Origin: a virus
Direction: 5' to 3' (one strand)
Length of the DNA stretch: 64,000 nt
IMG/VR virus record: IMGVR_UViG_3300019124_000001
Coordinates: 62,001 to 126,000 of that record
Shown here: piece by piece, positions 48,736 through 57,434 of the stretch
Layout: each line of letters starts with the position of its first letter
Numbering within the stretch: the stretch's first letter is position 1
Notes under the pieces: generated by a model
Database searches by the model: none
The model's input: only the letters and a program-made list of their open reading frames with translations
What the model was told of the DNA's origin: nothing
Position numbers and translations under genes: made by a program

Positions 48736-50791
48736 TGAAATCATGGTGAAGCTAAATGGCTTCTATCAAATCGAGAAAGACAAAGAAGCTGTAAGAGAAT
48801 TCGAAAAAGAAGTTAAAGAAAAGATGGTTACGTTTAAGTCATTGCATGACAAACTTCGCTATCTAATTGAAAACGACTTCTATTATGATGTCCTAGCTGA
48901 CTACAGCATAAAAGACATTCAGGAAGTATGGGCGATTCCTTACTCTTACAATTTCAAGTTTCAATCTTATATGGCGATTTCAAAATTCTATAAAGATTAC
49001 GCCATGAAGACGAATGACAAACAGAAATATCTTGAAACTTACGAAGACCGAATTGCAATAGTTGCTCTTTACTTGGCTCGTGGCGAAGTATGGAGGGCGA
49101 AATTCTATGCGACACAAATGATCAAACAGAATTATCAGCCAGCAACACCAACGTTTCTAAACGCAGGAAAAGCAAGACGGGGAGAGATGGTTTCGTGTTT
49201 CTTGTTGGAAGTTGACGATTCATTGAACGCGATTACGTTCCATGAAGGAGTTGCACAGCAACTTTCAAAAATTGGCGGCGGTGTGGCGATCAATTTGTCT
49301 CTACTACGAGGAGAACGCGACCCAATCAAAGGAATCAAAAACGTTGCAAAAGGTGTCTTGCCGATTGCGAAGAAGCTCGAAATGGCATTCGCATACGCTG
49401 ATCAAATGGGACAGCGCAAAGGTTCTGGTGCGGCTTATCTAAATATCTTCCACATCGACTCTCCTGCATTCTTGGATACAAAGAAAATCAATGCAGATGA
49501 GCGTATTCGCCTAAAAACTCTATCAATCGGTCTTATTATTCCGTCGAAGTTCATGGAGCTTGCAGAGCGTGGAGAAGATTTCTATACGTTCTCGCCGTAT
49601 GATGTTTTCAAAAAATACGGCATCCATTTGGATAATATGGACATGGACATTTGGTATGATCGTCTAGTAGAAGACGAAGATATTCGCAAGGAACAACTGA
49701 GTGCTCGTGACTTCATGACAAAAATTGCTCAAACGCAAATGGAATCTGGATATCCGTATATTATGTTCAAAGATAATGCAAACAAGTGGCATTCTTTGAA
49801 AGATATTGGCATGGTCAAAATGTCCAATTTGTGTACTGAAATCTTCCAATTGCAGGAGACTTCCATTATCAATGATTACGGAATTCCCGATGAAATCAAG
49901 CGCGATATCAATTGCAACCTTGGCTCCTTGAACATCGTTAACATAATGGAGAATAAAGAGATCAAGGAAGCAGTATTTGCTGGCATGGATATGTTAACGG
50001 CTGTGTCCGACATGACAAGCATTGCGAACGCTCCTTCTGTCAAGAAAGCCAATGATGAGCTACACTCCGTTGGACTTGGTTTGATGAATTTACATGGTTT
50101 CTTTGCTAAAAATCGCATTTACTACGAGAGCAAAGAGGCAATCGACTTTGTTCGTGCGTTAGGTATGACCGTAAACTATTATTCAATTTTACGTTCTATG
50201 ACAATAGCTAAGGAACGTAAACAGAAATTTAAAGATTTTGAAAAATCTGCATATGCAGATGGGCGATACTTCAGGATGTATTTTGTCGAAGACTTCTCTC
50301 CAAAGACAGACAAGATCAAAAAGTTGTTCGAAGGCATTTATATTCCAACTATCGAAGATTGGAAACGACTTGCCAATGAAGTAGCAGTACATGGATTGTA
50401 TCATGCCTATCGACTTGCCGTGGCACCTACGCAGTCGATTTCGTATATTCAGAATGCGACTTCCTCTGTTATGCCAGTAGTTGAAATCATTGAAGAACGC
50501 AAATACGGTAACGCAACTACGTTTTACCCGATGCCGTTCCTGTCTCCTGAAACTGTATTCTTCTACAAATCAGCATACGATGTCAACATGTTCAAGCTGA
50601 TTGATCTGATTGCTGAACTACAGCGCCACATCGACCAAGGAATCTCGACGATCTTGTACGTGAATAGCAACACCAGCACGTATGACTTGGCTCGTTACTA
50701 CATCTATGCACATAAGCGCGGATTAAAGTCGCTATACTATACGCGTACACGCAATTTATCAGTAGAAGAATGTACATCTTGTGCGGTTTAA
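48707..50791 (+). CDS. nrdE: Class Ib ribonucleotide reductase alpha subunit
   Basis: 694 residues from TTG 48707, seven bases behind GAGAGGGTG and inside nrdI. NrdE features: PATPTFLNAGKARRGEMVSC (about 143-162, active-site Cys), NCNLGSLNIVN (about 400), PTQSISYIQNATSSVMPV, and the C-terminal redox pair ECTSCAV. No N-terminal ATP cone, as in class Ib. Uninterrupted, unlike SPbeta, whose copy I recall as carrying intron and intein. Confidence 0.95.
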   Translation: MASRHIELNNEIMVKLNGFYQIEKDKEAVREFEKEVKEKMVTFKSLHDKLRYLIENDFYYDVLADYSIKDIQEVWAIPYSYNFKFQSYMAISKFYKDYAMKTNDKQKYLETYEDRIAIVALYLARGEVWRAKFYATQMIKQNYQPATPTFLNAGKARRGEMVSCFLLEVDDSLNAITFHEGVAQQLSKIGGGVAINLSLLRGERDPIKGIKNVAKGVLPIAKKLEMAFAYADQMGQRKGSGAAYLNIFHIDSPAFLDTKKINADERIRLKTLSIGLIIPSKFMELAERGEDFYTFSPYDVFKKYGIHLDNMDMDIWYDRLVEDEDIRKEQLSARDFMTKIAQTQMESGYPYIMFKDNANKWHSLKDIGMVKMSNLCTEIFQLQETSIINDYGIPDEIKRDINCNLGSLNIVNIMENKEIKEAVFAGMDMLTAVSDMTSIANAPSVKKANDELHSVGLGLMNLHGFFAKNRIYYESKEAIDFVRALGMTVNYYSILRSMTIAKERKQKFKDFEKSAYADGRYFRMYFVEDFSPKTDKIKKLFEGIYIPTIEDWKRLANEVAVHGLYHAYRLAVAPTQSISYIQNATSSVMPVVEIIEERKYGNATTFYPMPFLSPETVFFYKSAYDVNMFKLIDLIAELQRHIDQGISTILYVNSNTSTYDLARYYIYAHKRGLKSLYYTRTRNLSVEECTSCAV

Positions 50792-50806
50792 GGAAGGTGA
50801 ATGAAT

Positions 50807-51808
50807 ATGGGAAACGTTAAAGCGGTTAATTGGAATATTCCTGACGATGATTTTACTTTAGATTTCTGGCAAATAAATATTCGCCAATTTTGGGTAGACA
50901 CAGAGATACCGATTTCTGATGATAAGCTATCTTGGAAAAATGATCTAACAGAACTAGAACGCATGACTTATATGCGCATTCTTGGTGGTCTGACAGGTCT
51001 TGATACCGAACAAGGTGGAGTGGGTATGCCTTTAATTGCGCAGTACACACAAGGTCTGCAACGCAAAGCTACTCTGATTTTCCAAGGAGCAATGGAACAG
51101 ATTCACGCGAAATCCTATTCGACGATCTTCACGACTCTGGCTACTACAGAAGAGATCAACGAAACGTTCGAGTGGGTTGAGCAGAACAAGTATATCCAAA
51201 AGAAGATTGAATTGATTTCAGAATACTACAACAATATTCGAAAGCCGCGTGACTATTACATGGCTATGGTTGCTTCAGTCTTCTTGGAGAGTTTCTTGTT
51301 TTATAGTGGATTCTTCTATCCGTTATATCTTGCTGGTCAGGGTAAAATGGTAGCTTCTGGCGAAATCATTAACCTGATTATTCGCGACGAGAGCATTCAT
51401 GGCACATACATTGGCACTCTTGCACAGGAAGAGTTTGCTAAGTTTAGCAAACGAACGCAGGAGAAATTGAAGTCAGAAGTTTACGAATTGCTGGAAGAAC
51501 TGTATGTAAACGAATGTGCGTACACGGATGAATTGTATACTCCGATTGGCTTGCAAGAGGAAGTAAAAAAGTTCATTCGATACAACGCCAACAAAGCGTT
51601 GATGAATCTTGGATACGAACCGTTTTTCCCTGAAGAAGCGGTTAACCAAATCGTTCTTAATGGTTTGCGCACAGAAACAAAAAACCACGACTTCTTTTCT
51701 ACCAAGGGTAACGGATACGTTAAAACTCTTAACGTAATTCCGCTGGACGATGAAGCATTCAAGTTCGAATGGCTTGAAGAACAACAAGCATTTCCAGTCT
51801 ATTTCTAA
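50807..51808 (+). CDS. nrdF: Class Ib ribonucleotide reductase beta subunit
   Basis: 333 residues from ATG 50807 behind AAGGTGA (ATG 50801 also in frame). Metal ligands in order: LTGLDTEQ (Asp), GAMEQIHAKSYSTIF (Glu, His, Tyr), VASVFLESFLF (Glu) and IIRDESIHGTYIG (Glu, His). It holds the di-Mn tyrosyl radical. Complete. Confidence 0.95.
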   Translation: MGNVKAVNWNIPDDDFTLDFWQINIRQFWVDTEIPISDDKLSWKNDLTELERMTYMRILGGLTGLDTEQGGVGMPLIAQYTQGLQRKATLIFQGAMEQIHAKSYSTIFTTLATTEEINETFEWVEQNKYIQKKIELISEYYNNIRKPRDYYMAMVASVFLESFLFYSGFFYPLYLAGQGKMVASGEIINLIIRDESIHGTYIGTLAQEEFAKFSKRTQEKLKSEVYELLEELYVNECAYTDELYTPIGLQEEVKKFIRYNANKALMNLGYEPFFPEEAVNQIVLNGLRTETKNHDFFSTKGNGYVKTLNVIPLDDEAFKFEWLEEQQAFPVYF

Positions 51809-51822
51809 GGAGGATAACTAAA

Positions 51823-52077
51823 ATGAAAATCGTCAAATTTGAAAAAGACCATTGCCCTTATTGCGTAATGGCAACAAATCACCTGAAGAATGCTGGCGTA
51901 GAAGCTGTTTCGAAACGTCCCTACGACAACGAAGATGACCTTAATGAATTTATCCCCTATGGCGTGATGGCGTTTCCTTTGATCGTTTTGCTTGATGACA
52001 ACGGTCAGGCTATAAAACAGTCCGTTGGATACAACGTAAAAGAACTTGACGAAATGATCGACGCTGTGAAGTCCTAA
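51823..52077 (+). CDS. Glutaredoxin/NrdH-like redoxin
   Basis: 84 residues from ATG 51823 behind AAGGAGG. Active site HCPYC (residues 9-13), cis-Pro in VMAFPLIVLLD, GYNVKEL. Natural electron donor for the reductase, encoded directly behind it. Confidence 0.9.
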   Translation: MKIVKFEKDHCPYCVMATNHLKNAGVEAVSKRPYDNEDDLNEFIPYGVMAFPLIVLLDDNGQAIKQSVGYNVKELDEMIDAVKS

Positions 52078-52126
52078 TGGACTTCCAGCGTTATTAAAAT
52101 TACCGAATAAACGGAGGATAAACAAA

Positions 52127-52858
52127 ATGGCAAAGCGTTACTATAAAGTTGGAGAGCGAGTTTGGCTTAAAGGTTTGAATGTAGAAGGAGTTATTAAAGG
52201 GTTGGACATTCCTAGCCTGACTGCCTTCGTTGATTTTGTATCTAAGACCACTGGTAAAACAAATCAGAATGTTCCGTTTAAATTTATGGACATCGACAAA
52301 CTTCGCAAGAAGAAACCAGCATCTAAAAAATCATCTTTTACTGTTGATTCTATTGGTAACACCATTACCAGTGGCACAATGAAAGCGAATAAACAGGCTC
52401 ATGGTCTTGACTATGCTTTCGAACAAGTGAAGCAGTTCCATTCGACCTTCGGACATCCAGTAGCGACAGTTCCAACTTCCATGTCTTTTGCAGAAGCAAT
52501 GAACCGCTACAAATTTATGAAGGAAGAAATTGACGAATTCTTGCTTGCATCAGAAGGAAGAGACAAACATGGAAATAAGCTAGATGAAATCCAGAAGATT
52601 GCCGCACAAGCAGATGCAATGATTGACAACATCTATTTTTCGCTTGGAGTTCTCGTCATGATCGGCGTTCTTCCGCAACCTCTAATGGATATTGTGCAAC
52701 ATGCCAATATGTCTAAATTGTGGGCTGATGGAAAGCCGCATTATGATCCTGTTACCAATAAGATTCTAAAACCTGAAGGTTGGAAAGACCCTGCTCCGTT
52801 CTTAGAGGCAGAAGTTATGCGCCAGAAAGCGAACGCCGTGTTGTCCAATCGCAAATAG
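52127..52858 (+). CDS. MazG/PRA-PH-like nucleotide pyrophosphohydrolase with an N-terminal SH3-like part
   Basis: 243 residues from ATG 52127 behind CGGAGG. Residues 1-60 look like a small beta-barrel (KVGERVWLKGLNVEGVIKGL). From about 105, HSTFGHPVATVP, NRYKFMKEEIDEFLLAS (ExxE), KIAAQADAMIDNIYFSLGVL (ExxD-type helix, here AxxD) follow the all-alpha NTP-PPase fold. It would clear non-canonical dNTPs or degrade host nucleotides. Confidence 0.75.
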   Translation: MAKRYYKVGERVWLKGLNVEGVIKGLDIPSLTAFVDFVSKTTGKTNQNVPFKFMDIDKLRKKKPASKKSSFTVDSIGNTITSGTMKANKQAHGLDYAFEQVKQFHSTFGHPVATVPTSMSFAEAMNRYKFMKEEIDEFLLASEGRDKHGNKLDEIQKIAAQADAMIDNIYFSLGVLVMIGVLPQPLMDIVQHANMSKLWADGKPHYDPVTNKILKPEGWKDPAPFLEAEVMRQKANAVLSNRK

Positions 52859-52865
52859 TAAAAAC

Positions 52866-52885
52866 GGGTGGGTTTCGGCTCACCC
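52866..52885 (+). terminator. Hairpin after the pyrophosphohydrolase gene
   Basis: GGGTG-ggtttcggct-CACCC followed by AAAAC; without a T run, probably an attenuator or processing site. Confidence 0.4.
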
Positions 52886-52910
52886 AAAACTTCCAAAAGG
52901 AGCAACTAGT

Positions 52911-53144
52911 GTGAATATTGGACTAGCAAATTCAATCATTGTGGATATGCATGAGAGAACACGTGAAAGTAAAGACACAATTGTCTCATCATTAGCGGCA
53001 ATATCAATAAATTGGGAAAAACTTTCAAATCAAGAAAAATACTATATTTCGAAAAAGCTAGGTGGTCACTGCCACCAAGCAAGATTATTGGTTTTGTTCG
53101 AAGCGATTTTTAATAATTTAAATTGGGAAAAAGGAGACAATTAA
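52911..53144 (+). CDS. Hypothetical small protein
   Basis: 77 residues from GTG 52911 behind AAAGGAG. Helical, includes GGHCHQARLLVLF. Unknown. Confidence 0.5.
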   Translation: MNIGLANSIIVDMHERTRESKDTIVSSLAAISINWEKLSNQEKYYISKKLGGHCHQARLLVLFEAIFNNLNWEKGDN

Positions 53145-53147
53145 ACG

Positions 53148-53642
53148 ATGGCAACTTTGTACGAAATCACTGGCACTATGGCAGACCTGCAAGCCTTACT
53201 AGAAGATGAAACCGTAGATAACGAAATGATTCTTGATACCTTGGAATCAATGGAAGTTCTTCTGGAAGAAAAAATGGAGGGTATCGCAAAATATTTAAAA
53301 AACCTTACTGCCGAAGCTGAGATGTTTAAAGCAGAAGCGGATCGACTAGCTCAACGTTCTAAGGCTATCCAAAATCGTGTTGAAAGTTTGAAGACATACG
53401 CTCAAAATTGCTTGGAATCTGCTGGCATTGATAAAGTGAAAGCTGGCATGTTCACTGTACGCCTACAAAAGAATCCTCCGTCTATTAGAAAGACAGATGA
53501 ACTCGCTGTTGTTCCTGCAAAATATCTTATTCCACAAGAACCGAAAGTAGATAACAAGCAAATGCTTGCAGACCTTAAAGCTGGCGTTGAAATCGAAGGT
53601 TTTGCACTCGAAACTGATAAGAAACACTTGCGCCTTGCGTAA
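53148..53642 (+). CDS. Siphovirus Gp157-like protein
   Basis: 164 residues from ATG 53148 behind AAGGAG. Gp157 plan: N-terminal LYEITG...LQALLEDE, a long central coiled coil (KYLKNLTAEAEMFKAEADRL), and GMFTVRLQKNPPSIRKTDEL with PAKYLIPQEPKVDNK at the end. Family linked to resistance functions and recombination; role unproven. Confidence 0.85.
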   Translation: MATLYEITGTMADLQALLEDETVDNEMILDTLESMEVLLEEKMEGIAKYLKNLTAEAEMFKAEADRLAQRSKAIQNRVESLKTYAQNCLESAGIDKVKAGMFTVRLQKNPPSIRKTDELAVVPAKYLIPQEPKVDNKQMLADLKAGVEIEGFALETDKKHLRLA

Positions 53643-53670
53643 GTGTTTCAATTTTTGGAGGTAAACTAAT

Positions 53671-54684
53671 ATGCAAGTAAAAATGATCTATCATACACCT
53701 AACTACCACAAGCTCGTAGAGGCTCTTGCAAGAAACTGCTACCAATCTTACGAACGTTGCACTGAAACATCTCATAATATGCTTAAAGGAATTATGGCGA
53801 AAGGACATTTGAGTGTTGCTAGCGTAGGGAATATTGTTTTTAAGTTGCAAGCTGACAACTATGCTGAACTTGTAAGTTTGTATGGCGACCTTATTGCATT
53901 TAAAGAGATTACACCTTTTATTCGTTGGACATTTCCAAACAAACAGAACCAAGTAGATCGCATTGTGGTATCTATGAACGTATTGACGTTAATGGACATA
54001 AATAACAATTATGTTTCGTTTCATGACGACAACGATCATCCATCTGCCTTGTTGCCACAAATAATCGAACAGATTAAGGCTGTCCCGTATCTCCATTGGT
54101 TCCTAGATCATACAGTTGATGTGCCGTCAGCGCCAAATGAGTATCTTGTCACACCTGATTGGTCGAATCCAATCGTTTTGACTCAGGATTATACGGCACT
54201 TAAAGAGCTTGGATTTACGGACTATGAACTTGACACACATGCTACTGTTACCGTAGACCTTGTTACAGATCGTGCGACAGGCTTACAAATGTGGAGACAT
54301 GTAGCGTATCAAGGTGGAACGGAGCTATCGCAAAGATATGTTGACCGTTCAAATGCATCTTTCCGTGTACCTGTGGGTTTGGAACAATTGAATACGGAAA
54401 CCGAAGATTGGGTAGAATGGTTTAAAGACCTTATGAATTCACATTTGTCTAATTATAATATAGTCAAAGAGGAATTGGAAAATGCTGGAATTGGCAAAAT
54501 GAGAGCTAAAGAAATGGCTCGAAACCTGCTCCCGAATATCCAGACCCGAATCATTCAATGTCGCCCATTAAAATATTGGAAACATTATATCAATCTGCGG
54601 AATACTCCACACGCACAAGCAGAGATTCGGGAGGATACAAAAGCTCTTATCTCATCTTTCCAAAATGCAGGTATTGAAATTTAA
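53671..54684 (+). CDS. thyX: FAD-dependent thymidylate synthase
   Basis: 337 residues from ATG 53671 behind GGAGG. GLQMWRHVAYQGGTELSQRY (about 211-230) is a variant of the ThyX motif RHRxxSxNExSxRY: Arg-His and the Ser-Arg-Tyr remain but His-Arg-to-Val and Asn-to-Gly changes are seen. NLLPNIQTRIIQC and RPLKYWKHYINLRNTPHAQA match the C-terminal substrate-binding part. Longer than usual (about 220-250) through an insertion near 90-180. Makes dTMP with FADH2. Confidence 0.85.
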   Translation: MQVKMIYHTPNYHKLVEALARNCYQSYERCTETSHNMLKGIMAKGHLSVASVGNIVFKLQADNYAELVSLYGDLIAFKEITPFIRWTFPNKQNQVDRIVVSMNVLTLMDINNNYVSFHDDNDHPSALLPQIIEQIKAVPYLHWFLDHTVDVPSAPNEYLVTPDWSNPIVLTQDYTALKELGFTDYELDTHATVTVDLVTDRATGLQMWRHVAYQGGTELSQRYVDRSNASFRVPVGLEQLNTETEDWVEWFKDLMNSHLSNYNIVKEELENAGIGKMRAKEMARNLLPNIQTRIIQCRPLKYWKHYINLRNTPHAQAEIREDTKALISSFQNAGIEI

Positions 54685-54686
54685 AA

Positions 54687-54726
54687 TACAAAAAGCGGCT
54701 ATCAAAAATGATAGCCGCTTTTTGTA
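54687..54726. terminator. Bidirectional terminator
   Basis: An 18-base perfect stem (54687-54704 with 54709-54726), core AGCGGCTATCA, with A runs on one side and T runs on the other. It ends thyX on + and the structured RNA on -. Confidence 0.9.
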
Positions 54727-54730
54727 TAAT

Positions 54731-55003
54731 TGGTGTGGGTGAGGGGATTCGAACCCCCAAGGATGTTTTTGCTGATCCGCAAATAGGGGCATAACCTCTT
54801 CGAAGCAACGAAACCTGATAATTCTCTGCATGGAGAGCGTATCGTGCACTCAATAGCATCGTGCCCGTTGGTACGATGCTTACCATCGGAGAATAAAAAT
54901 CAAAGAAGTTATGTACTTTTACCGCAATTGCAGAATCGCTAGTCACAGAGCCTACGAATCGCACCCCTGCGTTTCGCCGTATGCCGTTTTCTGGTACACC
55001 CAC
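54731..55003 (-). ncRNA. tmRNA-like RNA (alternatively an interrupted tRNA)
   Basis: Read on -, the RNA begins GTGGGTG and ends CACCCAC-A-CCA, a perfect 7-base acceptor stem with encoded CCA. The T arm GGGGG-TTCGAAT-CCCCT precedes it. The 5' part has GGCATACGGCGAAACGCAGG, close to the tmRNA block GCGAAACCCAAGG. GGCATA pairs with TATGCC near the 3' side, and GCGAAAC with GTTTCGT, giving a long P2-like helix. GCATCGT/ACGATGC and other hairpins fill the middle. Length 273 is short for tmRNA (about 350). No tag ending in -LAA is obvious, so the class is uncertain. An intron-split tRNA would need an oversized variable arm. Promoter and terminator both support a - transcript. Confidence 0.55.
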
Positions 55004-55015
55004 ATTGTCTTGTAT

Positions 55016-55021
55016 ATTATA
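55016..55021 (-). promoter_or_regulatory. -10 box of the tmRNA-like gene
   Basis: TATAAT on the - strand, 12 bases before the mature 5' end, in an AT-rich stretch; no clear -35. The only - strand promoter I see. Confidence 0.5.
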
Positions 55022-55107
55022 GCTTATTCGATTATGATACTAATATTCTTAATATTATTCGACAATAAACGACAATCATAATTCCTCGGTCATAATCTAG
55101 GAACTTG

Positions 55108-55137
55108 TTGACAAACAACAACTATGTATGATAGACT
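55108..55137 (+). promoter_or_regulatory. Promoter with embedded element (copy 25)
   Basis: TTGACA (55108-55113), 18-base spacer with AACAACTATGTA (55117-55128), TAGACT (55132-55137). Confidence 0.8.
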
Positions 55138-55194
55138 AACGGTAACAGGATAAATCCTGCAATTGATTTTGGTGTATAGGGAGAGTGCTAATCT

Positions 55195-55932
55195 ATGAAA
55201 CTCGGCTTGGGGCTGGCAAGACTTCTAAAACCTAATCCGATTGAAGAATTGATCAAAAAGGTCAATCGGGGAGATGTGGTCGTAGACGTTAATACTGGAA
55301 ACCTAGTGGAAACGAAGCATCTAGAGAGCAAAGAGGATGTGGTTGATCCTGTTATTGACAATGAGCTTTCACAATCCACCGAACCTAATGAACCCACTGA
55401 AATAGAACAAAATCACGAAACCCTTGGCATTGTTTTGTCGCAAGACGTAGCAATGATGGCTGAAGAATTGAATGCGGACGATGGTGCTAATCCTTACTCA
55501 ACCGCACAAATGGATATGTCTGCGTATCGTCCCAATCGTGTTGCAGAACTTGTGCAATCCATCTGCGATACCATGAATGAACTATCTGTTGTTAAAACCC
55601 AAATTAACAAAAAAATGAGCAATGTCGATAAAGAACTGAGTAACATTTATCATAATGCAGAAGTGCATCTTATGACCGATGAACAAGCTATTTCTGCATG
55701 GAGATATTTGCAGGATGTAGTTCGTACTCGCCGCCAAGTGAAGCACGAAAATGAGCTAATTAGTCATCTAGAAAGCAAATTTAAGTTCGAAACGTTTCTT
55801 CCACAACTTACTAATGCTAATAGCGGCGTTCAGAAGCGATACCGAGATCAGCAGAATTTTTGGGATAAAATAGAAGATGAAACTCCTACTATCAATGGTA
55901 CCAAAAAATCGTGGAAGAAGATGTACAAATAG
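55195..55932 (+). CDS. Hypothetical helical protein
   Basis: 245 residues from ATG 55195 behind GGGAGAG. An acidic, disordered-looking stretch (about 45-85) precedes a helical C-terminal half (ELVQSICDTMNELSVVKTQI and following). No family. Only gene under the copy 25 promoter before another promoter starts at its stop codon. Confidence 0.6.
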   Translation: MKLGLGLARLLKPNPIEELIKKVNRGDVVVDVNTGNLVETKHLESKEDVVDPVIDNELSQSTEPNEPTEIEQNHETLGIVLSQDVAMMAEELNADDGANPYSTAQMDMSAYRPNRVAELVQSICDTMNELSVVKTQINKKMSNVDKELSNIYHNAEVHLMTDEQAISAWRYLQDVVRTRRQVKHENELISHLESKFKFETFLPQLTNANSGVQKRYRDQQNFWDKIEDETPTINGTKKSWKKMYK

Positions 55933-55962
55933 TTGACAAACAACAACTATGTATGGTAAACT
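55933..55962 (+). promoter_or_regulatory. Promoter with embedded element (copy 26)
   Basis: TTGACA (55933-55938), 18-base spacer with AACAACTATGTA (55942-55953), TAAACT (55957-55962). Starts one base after the preceding stop. Confidence 0.8.
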
Positions 55963-55982
55963 GAATTTACAGAGGTGGAGTT

Positions 55983-56084
55983 GTGATCAAGTACGAAATT
56001 ATCGAACGACTGCCTAATGATGAAATTCGAGTTAGAGCTACGGAAGGTTTGACAACGTGGATTTTTAAGAGGCTGGTGAAATAA
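55983..56084 (+). CDS. Hypothetical 33-residue protein
   Basis: GTG 55983 behind GAGGTGGAG. Three short strands by composition (IKYEIIERLPNDEIRVRATE). First gene of the copy 26 unit. Confidence 0.5.
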   Translation: MIKYEIIERLPNDEIRVRATEGLTTWIFKRLVK

Positions 56085-56252
56085 TTGGCTGAGTCAAAAG
56101 CTAAACGTTTGCGTAAAAAAATGAGTCGCGAAGGAAAACTAGACCCGTCAATTAAGCGACATGGCTGGAACGGCGTAAATCCCGTACAGCGTGTAAAACA
56201 TCATTCAAAGCGGCGTCTGATTGAAGAAGCTCAAAAGAGAGATGAGTACTAA
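56085..56252 (+). CDS. Hypothetical small basic protein (55 aa)
   Basis: TTG 56085 directly after the previous TAA; GAGGCTGGTG upstream. Very basic (KAKRLRKKMSREGK, KHHSKRRL), likely nucleic-acid binding. Confidence 0.5.
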   Translation: MAESKAKRLRKKMSREGKLDPSIKRHGWNGVNPVQRVKHHSKRRLIEEAQKRDEY

Positions 56253-56329
56253 GGTAACCGATGTGAATTTTTCAACATAGAACTAACCGTTGTCGGAGTC
56301 TCCCAATATATTAGCAGAGGTGAACAATT

Positions 56330-56623
56330 GTGGAAGAAAAACTCGTTGACATTAACCTGCATCAAGATACCACTGGATTCACTCTTTCTTTATGGTTTGA
56401 TGATGAATTTATGCCCAAGATAGATATAGCGGAAATTCTTGGCGTAAACATGCCTTTTGGTGATGAATATGTACATTTCATTGGCGAAGTGATCCGCAGA
56501 AATATGGTTGCTTGCGTTGATGGTGGCAAACCAAAAGTAATGGATGTTAAGTACGTCAACAGTCAACGCGCATTCACGATCAATGTTGATGGGAAAAAAG
56601 TTGGCGGCTATATTTTGAACTAA
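56330..56623 (+). CDS. Hypothetical protein
   Basis: 97 residues from GTG 56330 behind AGAGGTGA. Compact alpha/beta protein. Stop overlaps element copy 27. Confidence 0.5.
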   Translation: MEEKLVDINLHQDTTGFTLSLWFDDEFMPKIDIAEILGVNMPFGDEYVHFIGEVIRRNMVACVDGGKPKVMDVKYVNSQRAFTINVDGKKVGGYILN

Positions 56624-56643
56624 TAAACAACAACTATGTATGG
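56622..56643 (+). promoter_or_regulatory. Repeated element (copy 27) abutting a ribosome binding site
   Basis: AATAAAC, core AACAACTATGTA (56629-56640), then TGGAGG. No -35 or -10. Confidence 0.65.
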
Positions 56644-56654
56644 AGGTTTTGATC

Positions 56655-56717
56655 TTGGAGTTGAATTATGAAAAAGAAGCGGAAGCGCAATCCGAAATAG
56701 AGGAGTTTGAATACTAA
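56655..56717 (+). CDS. Tiny acidic ORF with an overlapping tiny basic ORF
   Basis: TTG 56655, eight bases behind GGAGG, encodes 20 residues rich in Glu (NYEKEAEAQSEIEEFEY). In another frame ATG 56668-56700 encodes MKKKRKRNPK with GGAG upstream. Only one is likely real; TAATG coupling to the next gene favours the first. Confidence 0.35.
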   Translation: MELNYEKEAEAQSEIEEFEY

Positions 56718-57049
56718 TGGCACGTTACCGAAAACTGTTGGGCAAGATTCTTAGAGCAGAGTTCGGCATGAATCAAAATGGAGAGATGGGCTATTGTCTC
56801 TTTCTCCATTTTGGTAATCGTGGTTCGTTGGTATATGGGCTGTATGACGATAGCAGTACAATTGGATCAGAGATTCCGCAAATCTGGTACAATATGCAAA
56901 GATTTCTGACGGACGCAAAGGTTCAATACGTATCTCAACTGACTGGCATCCCCGTTGAAGTAGAACAATACGAAGATGGAACTGTCAGAAATATCAGAAT
57001 CTTGACAGAAGTCATGGAGGAGAAACCAAGATGGCTAAACTCACGCTAA
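56717..57049 (+). CDS. Hypothetical protein
   Basis: 110 residues from ATG 56717, behind GAGGAG and overlapping the preceding stop. Beta-rich with a helix. Overlaps the next gene by 19 bases. Confidence 0.55.
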   Translation: MARYRKLLGKILRAEFGMNQNGEMGYCLFLHFGNRGSLVYGLYDDSSTIGSEIPQIWYNMQRFLTDAKVQYVSQLTGIPVEVEQYEDGTVRNIRILTEVMEEKPRWLNSR

Positions 57050-57426
57050 TTTGTGGCAAGGCGAGAAAAGCAGATTTCATGCAACAACTATATCGTGGCG
57101 ATAAAACAAAAGACAAATTACTTCTTGACCTTGTAGGTTATCACGCATTTGAAGTAGATCGCTATTTCGGTGGGAGATTTGAAACTCTTGAAGACGTTAA
57201 GGCAATTTTGGAAGAATTGTCTAAATATTCTTCAGTACATGGCAATAAGATCGAGACATTATACATCTATGGAAACTTCCCTGCTGACTGGAAGCAAGAG
57301 TTGAGAGAAATTTTAAGCAAAACATATCATATTCGAAACTTCGTTGTTACTATTCAAGAAGACGTGACAAATGTCAACATGGATAGCGATTATGAGTTTC
57401 GGGTAGAAAATTACTATCATATCTAG
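57031..57426 (+). CDS. Hypothetical protein
   Basis: 131 residues from ATG 57031 behind GGAGG. Alpha/beta (LTLICGKARKADFMQQL, IETLYIYGNFP). Rossmann-like alternation but no motif. Confidence 0.5.
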   Translation: MAKLTLICGKARKADFMQQLYRGDKTKDKLLLDLVGYHAFEVDRYFGGRFETLEDVKAILEELSKYSSVHGNKIETLYIYGNFPADWKQELREILSKTYHIRNFVVTIQEDVTNVNMDSDYEFRVENYYHI

Positions 57427-57434
57427 GAGAAACC

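Noticed and set aside
54647-55003. 118-codon open frame on the - strand
   Set aside because: It coincides with the tmRNA-like RNA, runs through its acceptor stem and T arm, and lacks a ribosome binding site.
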